Positions 52,338 through 63,745 of a stretch of 64,000 nucleotides of DNA are shown here, piece by piece. The notes under the pieces were generated by a model. It was given only the letters and a program-made list of their open reading frames with translations. It did not search any database and had not been told where the DNA came from. The stretch spans positions 17,461,961 through 17,525,960 of the forward strand of contig NC_083646.1 of the NCBI RefSeq assembly GCF_963576545.1. Direction: 5' to 3'. The position numbers and the translations under genes are program-made. Source of the stretch: Limanda limanda. Lineage: Eukaryota; Chordata; Actinopteri; Pleuronectiformes; Pleuronectidae. The first letter of the stretch is position 1. Every line of letters begins with the position of its first letter.

Positions 52338-55300
52338 TTAAGAGCAAGGTGCTCTCGACAAGGCATCTGCCACAATATTTTCAGAGCCTTTGATGTAACG
52401 GATGTCCAAACAGTAGGCTTGCAAAAACAAAATCCAACGCATCAACCTGCGGTTTGGACAAAGCACCGAGTGCAAAAAGGTGATCGGGTTGTGGTCTGTG
52501 TAGACCACTAGAGGAACACTGGAGTCTACGTCAATGTCAATGTCCATCACCTTACGCTTCTCCTCAGACACACGATAGAAACGCTGACGAATTGGCTGTG
52601 CCTCGCCCACATCAATGTCATGCTCCATCAAGTGTGTTCTACTAGGTGTATCACCAAATAAAGAAGGATAGCTATTAACAAGAGCAGACAGCTCAGCACC
52701 CCTCTCCTCAGACAGGTGACCAAACATAGACTCTAGATCACGCAGTGTCTCAGAGTTTTTCAACCGACCTTTCAACAGACTGTCATCAGGCGATATAACC
52801 CCGTCATCCTCCTGCAGAGGAAAATGTGCACTACCAACTGGGACCGCGACTAAAATAGGACTAACAGACCCTTTCAGCTCCCTACTGCTGCATACAGAAT
52901 CCTCTGACTCACGAGCATAATAGGGTTTGAGCAGATTTATGTGGCAGAGCTGGGTTGGTTTTCTGCGCAAGGGTGTTGACAATAAATAGTTTTGACTTGA
53001 AGTCTGACGCAACACTGTCAACGGCCCAATGAACTTAGCTTCAAAAGGAGAGCTGAAAACTGGCAACAACGCAAGAACCTGGTCACCAGGACTAAACTGG
53101 CGCTGCACAGTTTTACGGTCATAAAGCCGCTTCATTCTCACCTGTGAAGAGGCCAACTTTTCCCTAGCCATCTCCCCAGCTGCGTACAACCTGTGGCGGA
53201 AACCATTAACATAATTAATCAGGTTCTGAGGCGGTACTGGTTTCTCCACAGTGTCATGCAATAATGCGAGTGGCCCACGCACTGTATGGCCAAAAACCAG
53301 TTCATTCGGGCTAAAACCTGTGCTCTCCTGCACAACCTCTCGGGCTGCTAACAGTAGCCACGGTAGCCCCTCTTCCCAATCTTTGTTCAATTGAACACGT
53401 AACAGAGACTTGAGGGTCTGGTGGAACCTTTCCAAAGCTCCCTGACTCTGCGCGTGGTATGCAGAAGCCTGATTATGTCTAACATGCAACTGTTTTAGAA
53501 CTTGGGCAAATAAATGGGATGAAAAATTTGATCCTTGGTCACTCTGAATTACTTTCGGAATTCCAAAAATGGAAATGAACCGTGTCAGTGCTTTGACTAC
53601 AGCCTTAGCAGTAATGGAACGCAATGGATACACAGCCGGATACCTGGTGCTCTGACACATTACTGTCAGCAGGTAGCTGCTACCAGACTTGGACCGAGGC
53701 AGAGGCCCCACACAGTCTATTATCAGGTGCTCGAATGGCTGCTCCACCACCGGAATCGGGTATAAAGGAGCCGGGAAAATACCCTGATTGGGTTTACCGG
53801 TCATTTGACATGTATGGCACGTTTTGACATAACCAGACACATCCCTCCTTACACGGGGCCAAAAAAAGAATCGCAGCAAGTACTCATATGTCTTACTAAC
53901 TCCCAAGTGGCCTGACTGATCATGAGCGTTTTTCAGAACTTCTCCACGATACTTAGAAGGAACTACTACCTGAAACACAGGATTATCAGCAAAGCTATCA
54001 CCATGTGGAAGCCATTTTCTCACCAGCAACTTATCCTGAAGCAAGTACCCACTAGCAGCACTCCTTCCTTCCTCAGTGGTGAGAACCAAGTCAAACAGTT
54101 GGCTCAGCGAGGAATCAGCTCTCTGCTCCGCCACTAGGTCACTGCGAGACACGGACAAAAGAGAGTTAGGAATAGGCACCCTCTCTTCTGCCCCCTCCTG
54201 CTCAGATGCAGGTTCAGGCCCCGACTCTGCACGGCCCATAGCCCGTGTCACTGCACAGGCAGTAAACACCCCAGGGAAGCGCTGAGCACTCTCATCGGGT
54301 TCTCCTGTAACACAGGGTGAGGAGGTCACTATTGGAGGAATGGGATTTGGCTGAGTTCCAGCCCACACACGGCTACCTGCCAGGTCATTTCCCACTATGA
54401 CCTCCACGCCTTCAATGGGTAATGCAGGTCGCACGCCCATGACCACCTCACCTTTGACCAACCCACAGTTGAACACCATCTTATGCAGTGGGACAGGGAA
54501 CACACTCAAACCCATACCTCGCATCAAAACCTGGTCCCCTGTATCAGAGTCTCCAGAAAAAGGCAAGACAGAGCTCACTATGTATGAATTAAAAGCCCCA
54601 GTGTCCCTCAGAATCTTTACCGGTACAGTGATGTCACTCCCCACAAGGGACACGAAGCCGTCCGACAAGAACGCAGAGAAAACAGACCCCAAGCTGCCTT
54701 TCACTCCAGATTGCACCTGTTGACAGGGAGAAACAGAATTGGTTGAGTCAACAGAACCAGCAAACAGTGCTGGTGTAACCTGTCCCCTACCGCTTCCACG
54801 TTTAATTTTTGGACACTCCCCTTTCCAATGGCCCTTGCCCCCACAGTAATGGCATGTGTTTGAGTCAAACTCCATCTGACCACGTGTAGCAAATTCTGAT
54901 CTACCTGAGCGAGGACTAAATGCTTCCCTCCCTATACCTGCACGAAACACACTGCTTCCCCCCCTGTACCCAACATCACGAGAACAGAGCTCACGGTTTT
55001 CCCTGTGGGTAAGCACATACTCGTCTGCCAGTACAGCAGCCATTGCAGCAGTCATCACTCTACGCTCAGTGATATGAACAGCAATGTGGCTGGGGATGGA
55101 GATCTTGAACTGTTCTAGCACAATCAAGTCACACAAAGCTTCATACGTGTCAACTTTCAGGGCAGCACCCCACCGAGTGAAATGAGAAACCAGCTCCCTG
55201 GCAAACTCCACATGCGTCTGTTTAGCGGACTTCTCCCACGTACGGAACTTCTGGCGATACGCCTCAGGCACTAACTCATACGCCCTTAACACTGCAGCCT

Positions 55301-55904
55301 TGACATTAAGATAAACTCTACTGTCCGCGACAGTGAGAGCAGAGTAGGCTTCCTGTGCTTTACCTATTAAAACACACTGTAAAAGTAATGTGCTGTCAGC
55401 GTCTGACCAGTTTCTACTTTCGCTTACCCGCTCAAAAAGCAAAAAAAAAGTCTCGAGGTCCTGTTCATTAAACTGAGGAACCAAACGCAGATCCTTGGCA
55501 ACATCAAACCCATGATCAGGGGCAGGATGACCAAGCTGGCTTCCACCCATAGCTACAGCAGGCAACCTACGCGCCTCCAGCTCAAGTCTTTTACACTCAA
55601 CCTCTTGTTTTATTCTCTCAAGAGCCACTCTTTCCCTCTCCATCTGCAACAAAAGCAATTCCTTGTTCTGGTCAAAAGAAAACCTAGCTTCCATAGCAAC
55701 AGGTAAATCAGCAGCAGCATACGTTTCTGTGATAATCCCTGCTTCTACCAAATGCGTTTTTATGCTAAACCTAATGCCCTCTTTCGACCTCTTATCCCCG
55801 ACCTGCGCATGATAATGCTCCGCGATTTTCAACAGCTGGTCTCTAGAACAGCTGTTCAACAACTCCTCCGAAGGAGCTCTGAGAAAATCCTCCACACTGG
55901 CCAT
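52338..55904 (-). CDS. Gag-Pol polyprotein, integrase before a deleted RT
   Basis: An ORF of 1188 codons from the first in-frame ATG at 55904 (MASVEDFLRAPSEELL); the frame is open 25 codons further up but without ATG. Visible parts by residue: leucine- and glutamate-rich coiled coil 79-113; capsid with a SCAN-like C-terminal region about 225-300; zinc knuckle CX2CX4HX4C at 351-364; aspartic protease DTG at 434-436; integrase zinc domain H661, H666, C696, C699; integrase core D730, D789, E825 (DX35E); GPY/F-like FIGPL near 948; RT N-terminus 1072-1120; then an abrupt jump at about 1121-1126 into the RNase H C-terminus (YTDHNPITFL, IVADALSR). The YXDD-bearing RT core and most of RNase H are missing, so it cannot copy its own RNA. 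Gag, protease and integrase look intact. Confidence 0.9.
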   Translation of the reverse strand: MASVEDFLRAPSEELLNSCSRDQLLKIAEHYHAQVGDKRSKEGIRFSIKTHLVEAGIITETYAAADLPVAMEARFSFDQNKELLLLQMERERVALERIKQEVECKRLELEARRLPAVAMGGSQLGHPAPDHGFDVAKDLRLVPQFNEQDLETFFLLFERVSESRNWSDADSTLLLQCVLIGKAQEAYSALTVADSRVYLNVKAAVLRAYELVPEAYRQKFRTWEKSAKQTHVEFARELVSHFTRWGAALKVDTYEALCDLIVLEQFKISIPSHIAVHITERRVMTAAMAAVLADEYVLTHRENRELCSRDVGYRGGSSVFRAGIGREAFSPRSGRSEFATRGQMEFDSNTCHYCGGKGHWKGECPKIKRGSGRGQVTPALFAGSVDSTNSVSPCQQVQSGVKGSLGSVFSAFLSDGFVSLVGSDITVPVKILRDTGAFNSYIVSSVLPFSGDSDTGDQVLMRGMGLSVFPVPLHKMVFNCGLVKGEVVMGVRPALPIEGVEVIVGNDLAGSRVWAGTQPNPIPPIVTSSPCVTGEPDESAQRFPGVFTACAVTRAMGRAESGPEPASEQEGAEERVPIPNSLLSVSRSDLVAEQRADSSLSQLFDLVLTTEEGRSAASGYLLQDKLLVRKWLPHGDSFADNPVFQVVVPSKYRGEVLKNAHDQSGHLGVSKTYEYLLRFFFWPRVRRDVSGYVKTCHTCQMTGKPNQGIFPAPLYPIPVVEQPFEHLIIDCVGPLPRSKSGSSYLLTVMCQSTRYPAVYPLRSITAKAVVKALTRFISIFGIPKVIQSDQGSNFSSHLFAQVLKQLHVRHNQASAYHAQSQGALERFHQTLKSLLRVQLNKDWEEGLPWLLLAAREVVQESTGFSPNELVFGHTVRGPLALLHDTVEKPVPPQNLINYVNGFRHRLYAAGEMAREKLASSQVRMKRLYDRKTVQRQFSPGDQVLALLPVFSSPFEAKFIGPLTVLRQTSSQNYLLSTPLRRKPTQLCHINLLKPYYARESEDSVCSSRELKGSVSPILVAVPVGSAHFPLQEDDGVISPDDSLLKGRLKNSETLRDLESMFGHLSEERGAELSALVNSYPSLFGDTPSRTHLMEHDIDVGEAQPIRQRFYRVSEEKRKVMDIDIDVDSSVPLVVYTDHNPITFLHSVLCPNRRLMRWILFLQAYCLDIRYIKGSENIVADALSRAPCS

Positions 55905-56433
55905 CACAACGCCACTGAGCTCACAGCCTTGCCAGTCAAACGGCGCTACCGAGGCCTGTCCCTCTAACTGCCTACCCAAAATCTAAATAAGCTCCCCCCT
56001 AGTCTTCAGGCGCTTCTGTGGCGGGCTCTTTAAAACACCAAGCCCGATAGTCCGGTAAGGCAACCAGAAACTGGCGACCTCACGCCGCAACTACGGAGTG
56101 TCCCCGAGCAAATGCTACTAACCACTCCACGCCACATTAACCACCCCCCAAACGAATTCCAAAGGGAAGACGCTCTTCTCCTACCAGGGACAGAACACGG
56201 CAACTTACCCCTGACATGACTACAAGACAACAGCGGCACACAACCGATAACAAGATAGCACTTCCCCCAGCACAACTGCCCGTCTACACAATACACGATA
56301 CACAATGCTTATTCAAATACAAAAACTACTCACCGCACTCGTTGCTCTCCCAAACAACCACCACTCACAGCCACTGCTGCTACCACTACTAACACTAACC
56401 TCTGACGTCACACTCAAAAGGTTAATCACAATT
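55905..56433 (-). other. retrotransposon 5' leader
   Basis: 529 bp between the primer binding site and the first ATG of the ORF. No other reading frame of note; GC-moderate. Expected to carry RNA packaging signals in such elements, but none can be identified from sequence alone. Confidence 0.7.
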
Positions 56434-56446
56434 GGACGAGCCCCCA
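56434..56446 (-). other. primer binding site, tRNA-Pro type
   Basis: Directly after the LTR end CGTCACA the minus strand reads TGGGGGCTCGTCC, the first 13 bases of the classic tRNA-Pro primer binding site. The match stops after 13 of 18 positions. Confidence 0.75.
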
Positions 56447-56703
56447 TGTGACGCAGCCTGACTCGGAGCTTTGTCAACAAAGAGGGAGACGGACGAGGGA
56501 TGAACAAAAACAAGTATTTATTATAACATTAAGGTTTAACCAGCCAAAGTCACAACCGAGTGAAGTACAGCCGTCTGCAGCCAGGAAGGGAGTTTTCGAC
56601 CGGAAGAGCCGTCCTGATATATCCAGCCCGGACACAGCTGTGGCTCATCAGCCTGATGACCCATCACTCCACCAGGACACCGGAAAGAGAGAAGACCCCT
56701 AGT
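56447..56703 (-). repeat. 5' LTR, truncated
   Basis: Matches the 3' LTR from its GCGTCACA end for about 257 bp, with differences at two positions only (G/A in GCAGCC(G/A)GGAAGG; A/C in GGACA(A/C)CGG). The outer end is missing: the terminal 19-20 bases including TGTGACG are replaced by unrelated sequence after 56703. Confidence 0.9.
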
Positions 56704-59700
56704 GAGTGAAAACACTGCTGTGTTTTCCTTCTCTCGTCTTGCAGCACACACAATTATTTAGAGTCTCATCCGTTCTCCAGCCAAGTTCAAAATCATTCGA
56801 TGACATTTGGATTTTGTTTTTCACAACTGCTTAAGGTCAAGAAAAAGAAATGAGGGAAGGGGACATGCATCAGAGGTCATGAGCCCACTTTTAACCCAAT
56901 CAAGCTTTCGTACATGATCCTCGTCTTATCCCACAGCGCCACCGGGATGGCCTTGTAGCTCATGTTTTTTTCTCCCTTATCATAACACATACATACATTT
57001 TCTCTCTTTCTAATAGGACGACTGGAGGGTTAGCCTTGGACGCCAATCAGACGCGTTCGCTTGATAGGTCTCCCTATGCATGTTTGATTTGTTGAGTCTT
57101 CAGGTGTGGCCTTCAGTGATAATCATAATCATACTGCTATTGCCAGGGCATTGGTTTCAGCTGCAATTATAGATTAATGTGGATGCATAGATGTCTGCAT
57201 TACACATGTACTTACTCCCCCTTCCTTTCTCTGTCCATCTTCCTTTCTCTATCTCACACACACACACACACACACACACCAGACCTCCAGGCCCACTGGG
57301 ACATAACGGACAATCAGCCTGACAATCACAGCTGAGCTCTGATTGATGCTGCAGTTGCATAAACACAATTTCAGACACATAGACGCAGTAATGCCAAGGG
57401 CTTGGTCTCCCACACCCTCCTAACACACACACACACACACACACAAACTGAATGAATAAAAAAGTGGTATGGGATGTTTTTATGATTACCAATCACTGGT
57501 TTTGTGAGATGTAATGACAATTGTAACCGTTCTAACAGAGGAAAGGAATATGTGACCAATCAGTCCGGAGTTATGCTGTGCTCTGTAATATCTCCTGTAT
57601 AACGAAAGGTGACAGCTTTTTCCCCTCTTTTTTATAATCACGGCTGTGAATCAACTACCTTATGATTCTATCCAGACATTATTTTATTTAATATGGTGAT
57701 AACTTCAAATATTCAAGGAAAATTATAAACAGACTTAATTTGTAAGCGGCCTCATAAACCCACCCCTGCTCCTATTCAAGTTCCACCTACAGATGTAATA
57801 CTGTTACCCTTTCCAGTTTTATTCTGTATGAATACTTTCTCCGTGACTTTATTCTAATCTTTGCTTTAAGGCAAACTCCTGCATATGAACAAGTTTGTGT
57901 TTTTGATTATTGTGTAACTATGTGATTTCCATGTGCGCGTTTGATATCATATATTTTAGTACCTGGTGTTTCTGAGGCTTTCATTATGTGTTTTCTGCCA
58001 CGACTCTGTTTTGATGTGATTCATTTCAGCATCTGAGACACGAAACAGCCCGTGGGCTACTGTCACAGGCCTGCGTGTTTGTGTGTGTGTTTGTGAGCGA
58101 GACATCTATCTTTCTCCTCTGACAAACTAGATCTGTCACGCTGGTGGCAGACTTGACTGTCTTTTCTGTTGGTTAGCTGGAATTGATGAGGCAATCAACT
58201 GCCGATGTGTGTGTGATTTTTGTGTGTTTTCTGTGTAACTGTGCCAGAGTACAGTATGTTCTTGTGTACACAGACGCAGCGTGTGTGTATTGTCGAGAAG
58301 CCACAGAGCACATGGTCATGTGACATCATGATCTTCAGGCCCACGTTTCACACATGGAACTACATACATCAGTTTCATGCAATGACTAATAAGTCAGTGG
58401 TGCTTTTGTTTTGCTCTAAAATGATAGATTATAGATTTAATGCAGGCACACAGTGTTATGTTCAGACAAAAATCTCTTGAATGCCACCACCCCAGTTATG
58501 AGGGATAGGGCAGAGCCAGAGACAAGGGCCTCTCATGAATTCTCCAGGTTGTGAGTGTTAGGGGAAATATGACGGTTCAACACCTGTGATATTTCAAGCA
58601 AGTCTGGGAGAGATATTGTAAATTGTTCTTGAAGATCCACAAGAAAGGTCAAGAATTTATCCAACCCTTAAGCAGAGTTGAAGTCCTTGGCAAGTGAAGA
58701 AGACATTCATCATACAGTGAGCTGGTTAAAGAATGTTTTTCATCCAAGTGTGGTCTTACAAACACAGGAGGCTGCTCCAGTCATTATTGAGAGGATCTTA
58801 TCTCAATGGTGTTCTCATATTCTCATTTTCATGTTTCCATAAGCACAGTATGAAGTTATCTACCAATACAAGAAATCTCTCTGTATGTGGCTTGCATATC
58901 TCGACATTTCCTGTCTATCAAACATTGACATCTACACACACATTATCTGAGCTTTTTTAATATAGATGTCATGTGTCCTACAAAAAGTACTTGTGACACA
59001 CTGTCTAACAATGTTAAGATTATTCTGTAGCGACTACAGTATTTCCTCTCCTTTGTACCATATCATTTATCTTTGTGTAATCATCAAGATTTCCCAGACC
59101 ACATGAATTGTTCCTAATCATCATTATTTCGATTTCATCAAACTTTCAAGTGTGATATGACATCATAGATTGTCGGAGCCAGTTGTATCAGATTGTAAAC
59201 CCAGCGGCTGTAGATAACATGTCTGTTTCTTTTCTTTAGTGCTGCCATTTAAATAATGAGTCAGTCTTGTGGCTGGAGAAGTACCTATTTGCTCTCACAT
59301 ATGAGAACCTGAGCCTGATATCATAACAGTTCCAAACGGCTGAAAGTAGTGGGGCGGAAAGGTAGTTGAATGTATCGCAGAAGACGGTTGAGTTCAGTGC
59401 ATGAACAGACAGATAAGAAGTGGGTTTATCAACTGAGGAAAGTAGCTGTAGCTGCTACTGGTGTCTGAGTTAGAAAGAGACATGATTGTGTGGATATGTT
59501 TGCGTGAAGGTGAAGTGATTACCCTGGATTGACCTTTGCACAGGGCAAAGATTTGAAAACTTTTTAGAGGCTTGCCGCTTTATTATTTGCACAAAAAAAA
59601 TTTCTCTATCCTTTTTCTCTCAACCTTCTTTTATTCTGTCTACCGCTCCTATCAATCTACATAACTACTTCACTCCGACTTTGTTCTCATGTTGCTTGTA

Positions 59701-62700
59701 TTTGACTGTTAAAATTATTTATGCTCAGGCCTTGTTCCAAACAGAAAATTCAGATAACCTTGACGACTGGATTTTACATTTGTCCCCACAAACATTTAAC
59801 CAAAGCCACCCGTAATCCTGTCAGTCTTTGTGGCAAACACTGGAAAGTTTGAGTCTCTTTTACTTTGAATTTGACTTTGAGGGTAAAACAAAATACCCAA
59901 ATCAGCAGGGGTGGTTTTTGTTCCTCTTTCAAGCAGCTTATTCAAAGAGAACCTCTGAAACATCAGAGGATCTCTCTCTTTAGCCCTGCTAAATCACTCC
60001 CCACAATGATTATTGAGCTGGTAACAAAACAAAATCTCTTTCTACAAGCAGCTACAGAAAGCTGTGTGTGCGTTTGTGTGTAACACTTGATTTGTGAGCT
60101 TAGGTATACAGAGTTTGCATGAAAGGGGTGGGTAATGATTTCAAGAGATAGCCTAAGAATACAAAAAAACAGTGGGACAGAATAAGAGTGAGTTAATGTA
60201 TGGAGTGATACATGTATGGAGTGTGGGAAAGGGAGTTCAGCTTTATTATTGCATAAGCCTGCCAGCCTCTGCTGGAACAGTGGGGGGTTGAGTTTAGACA
60301 CGGCTGTGTATCGTTCAAACACTGTGATGAATTGCACAAATGATGAAAAGTTTTAGACCTGTTTGTTCTGAACTAAAAGCTCCACCTGTAGAAAGCAGTC
60401 GCACAAATAAAAGCACTTAAATGTAGATTTTCTAATTTAGTCACTCCACTGCAGCTTCCATCATGGTTGGGACGATTCATCTTGTAATGTGAAGACTGAT
60501 CCTCAACTACACTCAGTTACTCTGAATATTGGGATAATGATTTATTTAGCATTTATTAATCCGGATTAAAACATCTCGTGATTGCTATCAACCAGCCCGA
60601 TAATGTATAAGGAAAATGTTTTGCACAGTATTTAGCAGCAATTCTATCTTCTCATATGAGCATGTACTTTATATTATTGAACTTTGTCTTTACTTCTTTT
60701 TATTGAATGTCTGTTTCTACATTAACCTACTTATTGACAAATTCATTAAAAAGCACATTTCTCTATACAAATCTAATATTGTGTGTAGTAAACTTATTTA
60801 TATACTGTTGAATGCTGAATATAGTGTGGCTTCCGGTTCTATGGTAAACAGGCAGCAGATGCAGCAAAGACATTTTTGAAGTTGTTGAGGTGAAACCGGT
60901 AATAACAATTCACAGCCACAAATCTCTCATTATCCTTGTTATGAAGTGGATTAATTATCAATTAAACTCATGATCCCACAGATCTGTAGTGGATCTGCTG
61001 TGCGTCATGGGATGTTATTCTCTGATGGTGAAGTAAATACACATCTCACTTTGCAAAGAGGAGCTCACACACGTTATTTGGTATTCTGTGGTGATTCATT
61101 CTTAACAGATGGGGTAAATACAAATATAAACACAGAGAAGAAAGACAAGCAGCTACACAAGCAAAAACCAACAGATGTATTACAAAACAACACACAAGCA
61201 CAGAGTTCAGACATAACCAATGATTTCCAATACGAGTTTATGAGTCATTGTCTATGCTGGGGTGTGTTCAAGCATGATCAACCCTCTAATTTACTGTTTA
61301 ATCAACATATTTGGATATACCTTAATCCCACATCATTGCTCCAGATTGGTTGTTTAGGTGTGGATTAAAATTCCAATTCACATCATACACACAGAGCTTT
61401 CAGTCCAAGTGTGAGACTGAAAAATAATTTAAAACTACCATATGTTTTTGAAAGTATGGCTGCTGTTTGAAACTGCTGTATCACTCGGAGTAACCTTTTC
61501 CTTTCAACGTTATACTGTCTGATAAAAAAGAAAATAATGCTTACGCAAAACAGATTATCATCCGTAATCAGTATTTAATTTACAGAATTTATATTAGAAT
61601 TATAATATGATAAAAAATCTGATCCTTCGTGCATAAAGTGTTTATATATAAGACAAACAGTGAAACACTTTTTGTCTGCTTTTATGTGGATGGCATTTCT
61701 CAAGAAACCTAATTGCCTTCATACTTGGCATGTGTGTTGTTCAAAGCCAAAGGAAGTGCAGAGTCCAATTTGGTGTAATTTGGACACAATATGTTTAATA
61801 TTATTATAAATTGACCATAGCTCTGTGGCCCAACGTAAGTGACGTTGTCGATCTAACAACAGCCCTTTCATTGACAATGATAACTGACTCCATTAAAGGG
61901 TTCTGCATACTGAACAGGTGAACAGCTCTTTGTGCAGGGGGATGTAGCCTCAGGGTTCTGTGGACTGAGTCCTGCAGCCTGTCTTCACTTGCTGAGGCTG
62001 AATCAGTGCAGGTCACCACAGGCCGAGAAAACGGACCATTCCAAACCGGCATGTTCAATAGCTTTCCTAAATATATGTCCAACACTATAAAAATGTCTTT
62101 ATTTCATGTGCAGGATTTGTGGCTTACACCAGGGGCATCTGTCTTCAGTCCAAAGGAGCAAACAAAAGTCCCAAATAAAATGTTCACCATCCAATAATAA
62201 TGTTCAAAGAATATTTTTTTCCGACCTCTTTTTCTGAAAATTGCTCTGTTTGCAGGAAACAGTGATTTATTTGGTCTCGTTTTAAGTCTGTCAGCATGCC
62301 TGTGCAGGTGTTGGAACACACATGCACAGTAAAATCAGTAGTTAAAAAAGGGGAAAGAAAAGAGAGAAGGATGTGAGGGAATTATAGTGAAAGGAAGAGC
62401 GGTAGAAACAACAAAGAGCCAAGAGATAGGAGAAAGGGATGGAGGCAGAAGGATAAGAACATGAAGGAAGGAAGAAAAAGAGAACAGGAGATGGGTGTCT
62501 GCAAAAATGGAAGCACCCTGAGCAATGTGTCAGAGCCGTGACTTCTAAGGCTCTGACATATTGCCAAGGAAATGAGCAGTCAGCACGGTTTTACAGTACA
62601 GGGCTCATCACTGACAGAGTTAAAATGCAAATACCGCTCATTCAGCCTACAGGACACTCTGTTCCCAACGTTTTCAACTGCATGTAACTGATATTTAAAA

Positions 62701-63661
62701 CCCAGGTGGTTTAGACTCTGCAGCTCTGTGTTTTTTTTTTACATTAGAAGAAGGTTTGCATGTTTTTTAATGGTAAAATAAATGGAAAGTATCTCAACTG
62801 CGTCACTGTAATCAGTTGACATGAATGTATTGAATGAGCAATCATATTGTACTGTAATAATGTGTATGATTAATCATTCAGGACGCAAAATGAGATTCAT
62901 CAACAACAAAGTGTTGTTTTTCTCCATTCACAAAAACACGTAATGACTTGAGTAAAACTCCAACCATGAGCCGCTGTCAAATATTTGTCCAAAGTGAATG
63001 TCTCAACACCTCTCCATGGGGAACAAGTGATAGAATCTCTCAGCAATTCAAGTCTGAAGTGATTTTGTTCATGCTCGCAGTAACTTCAAACTAAGTTCCC
63101 GTTTTCCTCTTTTTTTCCTCCTCCTTTGAGTCCACAATCTTCAACAAAAAATCGACTTTCTCTCTCATTGTGCTCCATTCGAAATGTCCTCATTGGGACG
63201 CCTTGTTGTGGCATGTGATTTTCTGATGTCCTGAATAGCCTGTTTTCTGTAAGAATTTAAATTGTATCCCGTTCAGCCTTGTATTTTTTTTCTCCTCTTT
63301 ATTCCGGTTTCTTTTTTGTAAGGGACTTGGTTGAATTAGTGTTCACTCTCCTCTTTTCCCGAAGCGTTAAAAGTGAAGTGGCTTGGGAACCTTGAGTTTG
63401 CAATTAAATGGTGAACTGCACTAACATAACATTGGGAAAAAACATGCAAAACTTTGATTGAATTGGGATCTTGATGAATAGAATAGAAGCATTACTTGAG
63501 GCAACTCCCTTGTGTTGATTTAAAACTGAAAACAACACGCAGCCCTCATAGGAACATGGTCTGTGTACCAGTGGTAAAACAGTAGACAATGGTTGCATAT
63601 ATATTTATTTTCTGAGCAAATAGAGATTGATTTTCTTTTGTCTCTCCTTTTCTCTCTGTAG
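56704..63661 (+). other. cdkal1 46-kb intron, last part
   Basis: Intronic DNA after the LTR element up to the 84-bp exon. It has short AC tracts (57256-57280, 57424-57445), CNE-like blocks at about 57285-57385 and 62530-62670 (the latter with an Oct-type ATGCAAAT), and a GA-rich stretch at 62340-62500. No transposon or other gene recognised. The last 40 bases form the acceptor pyrimidine tract. Confidence 0.75.
62530..62670. promoter_or_regulatory. candidate conserved non-coding element
   Basis: GCCGTGACTTCTAAGGC, ATTGCCAAGGAAATGAGC, then AAAATGCAAATACCGCTC with an octamer-like ATGCAAAT. Repeat-free, non-coding. About 1 kb upstream of an exon. By-eye inference. Confidence 0.25.
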
Positions 63662-63745
63662 GTTGGACAGAGGCAACATGTGTTGGTGACAGAGGAGTCG
63701 TTTGATGCCCAATATTGGGTGTCTCACAACAAGTTCTATGAACAG
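63662..63745 (+). CDS. cdkal1: CDKAL1 internal exon, start of TRAM domain
   Basis: An 84-bp exon of 28 codons beginning [15 protein letters not shown] and ending HNKFYEQ. The VLVTEESFD and HNxFYEQ strings are characteristic of vertebrate CDKAL1, at the beginning of the C-terminal TRAM domain, which binds tRNA. The acceptor is an excellent pyrimidine tract ending CTGTAG at 63661; the donor is GTAAGA at 63746. Both introns are phase 0. The sequence is contiguous at protein level with the 21-codon exon at 17.6 kb, so the 46-kb intron between them skips no known coding exon. The remaining TRAM residues, the C-terminal low-complexity region and the tail anchor must lie beyond 64000. Confidence 0.96.

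Larger units (their letters stand above)
51923..56703 (-). mobile_element. Gmr1-like Ty3/gypsy LTR retrotransposon, RT-deleted
   Basis: A 4.8-kb minus-strand LTR element. In its own orientation it has a 5' LTR (truncated at its outer end), a tRNA-Pro-type primer binding site, a leader of about 530 bp, one long gag-pol ORF, a polypurine tract and a complete 276-bp 3' LTR. The ORF order gag, zinc knuckle, protease, integrase, RT, RNase H puts integrase before RT, as in Gmr1-type elements and unlike ordinary gypsy. Most of RT and RNase H is deleted in frame. The LTRs differ at two positions over about 257 bp, so the insertion is recent. No 5-bp target duplication is visible because the outer end of the 5' LTR is lost. 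Confidence 0.92.

Noticed and set aside
55905..55979. Extra 25 codons at the N-terminus of the retrotransposon ORF
   Set aside because: The frame is open there but starts without ATG; the first ATG at 55904 begins the recognisable gag N-terminus.
51918..56708. A 5-bp target duplication for the LTR element
   Set aside because: CTCTG on the left has no match on the right; the outer end of the 5' LTR is missing, so no duplication can be claimed.
61804..62085. 93-codon minus-strand open frame
   Set aside because: Plausible amino-acid mix, but no family recognised, no splice or start context and no sign of constraint.
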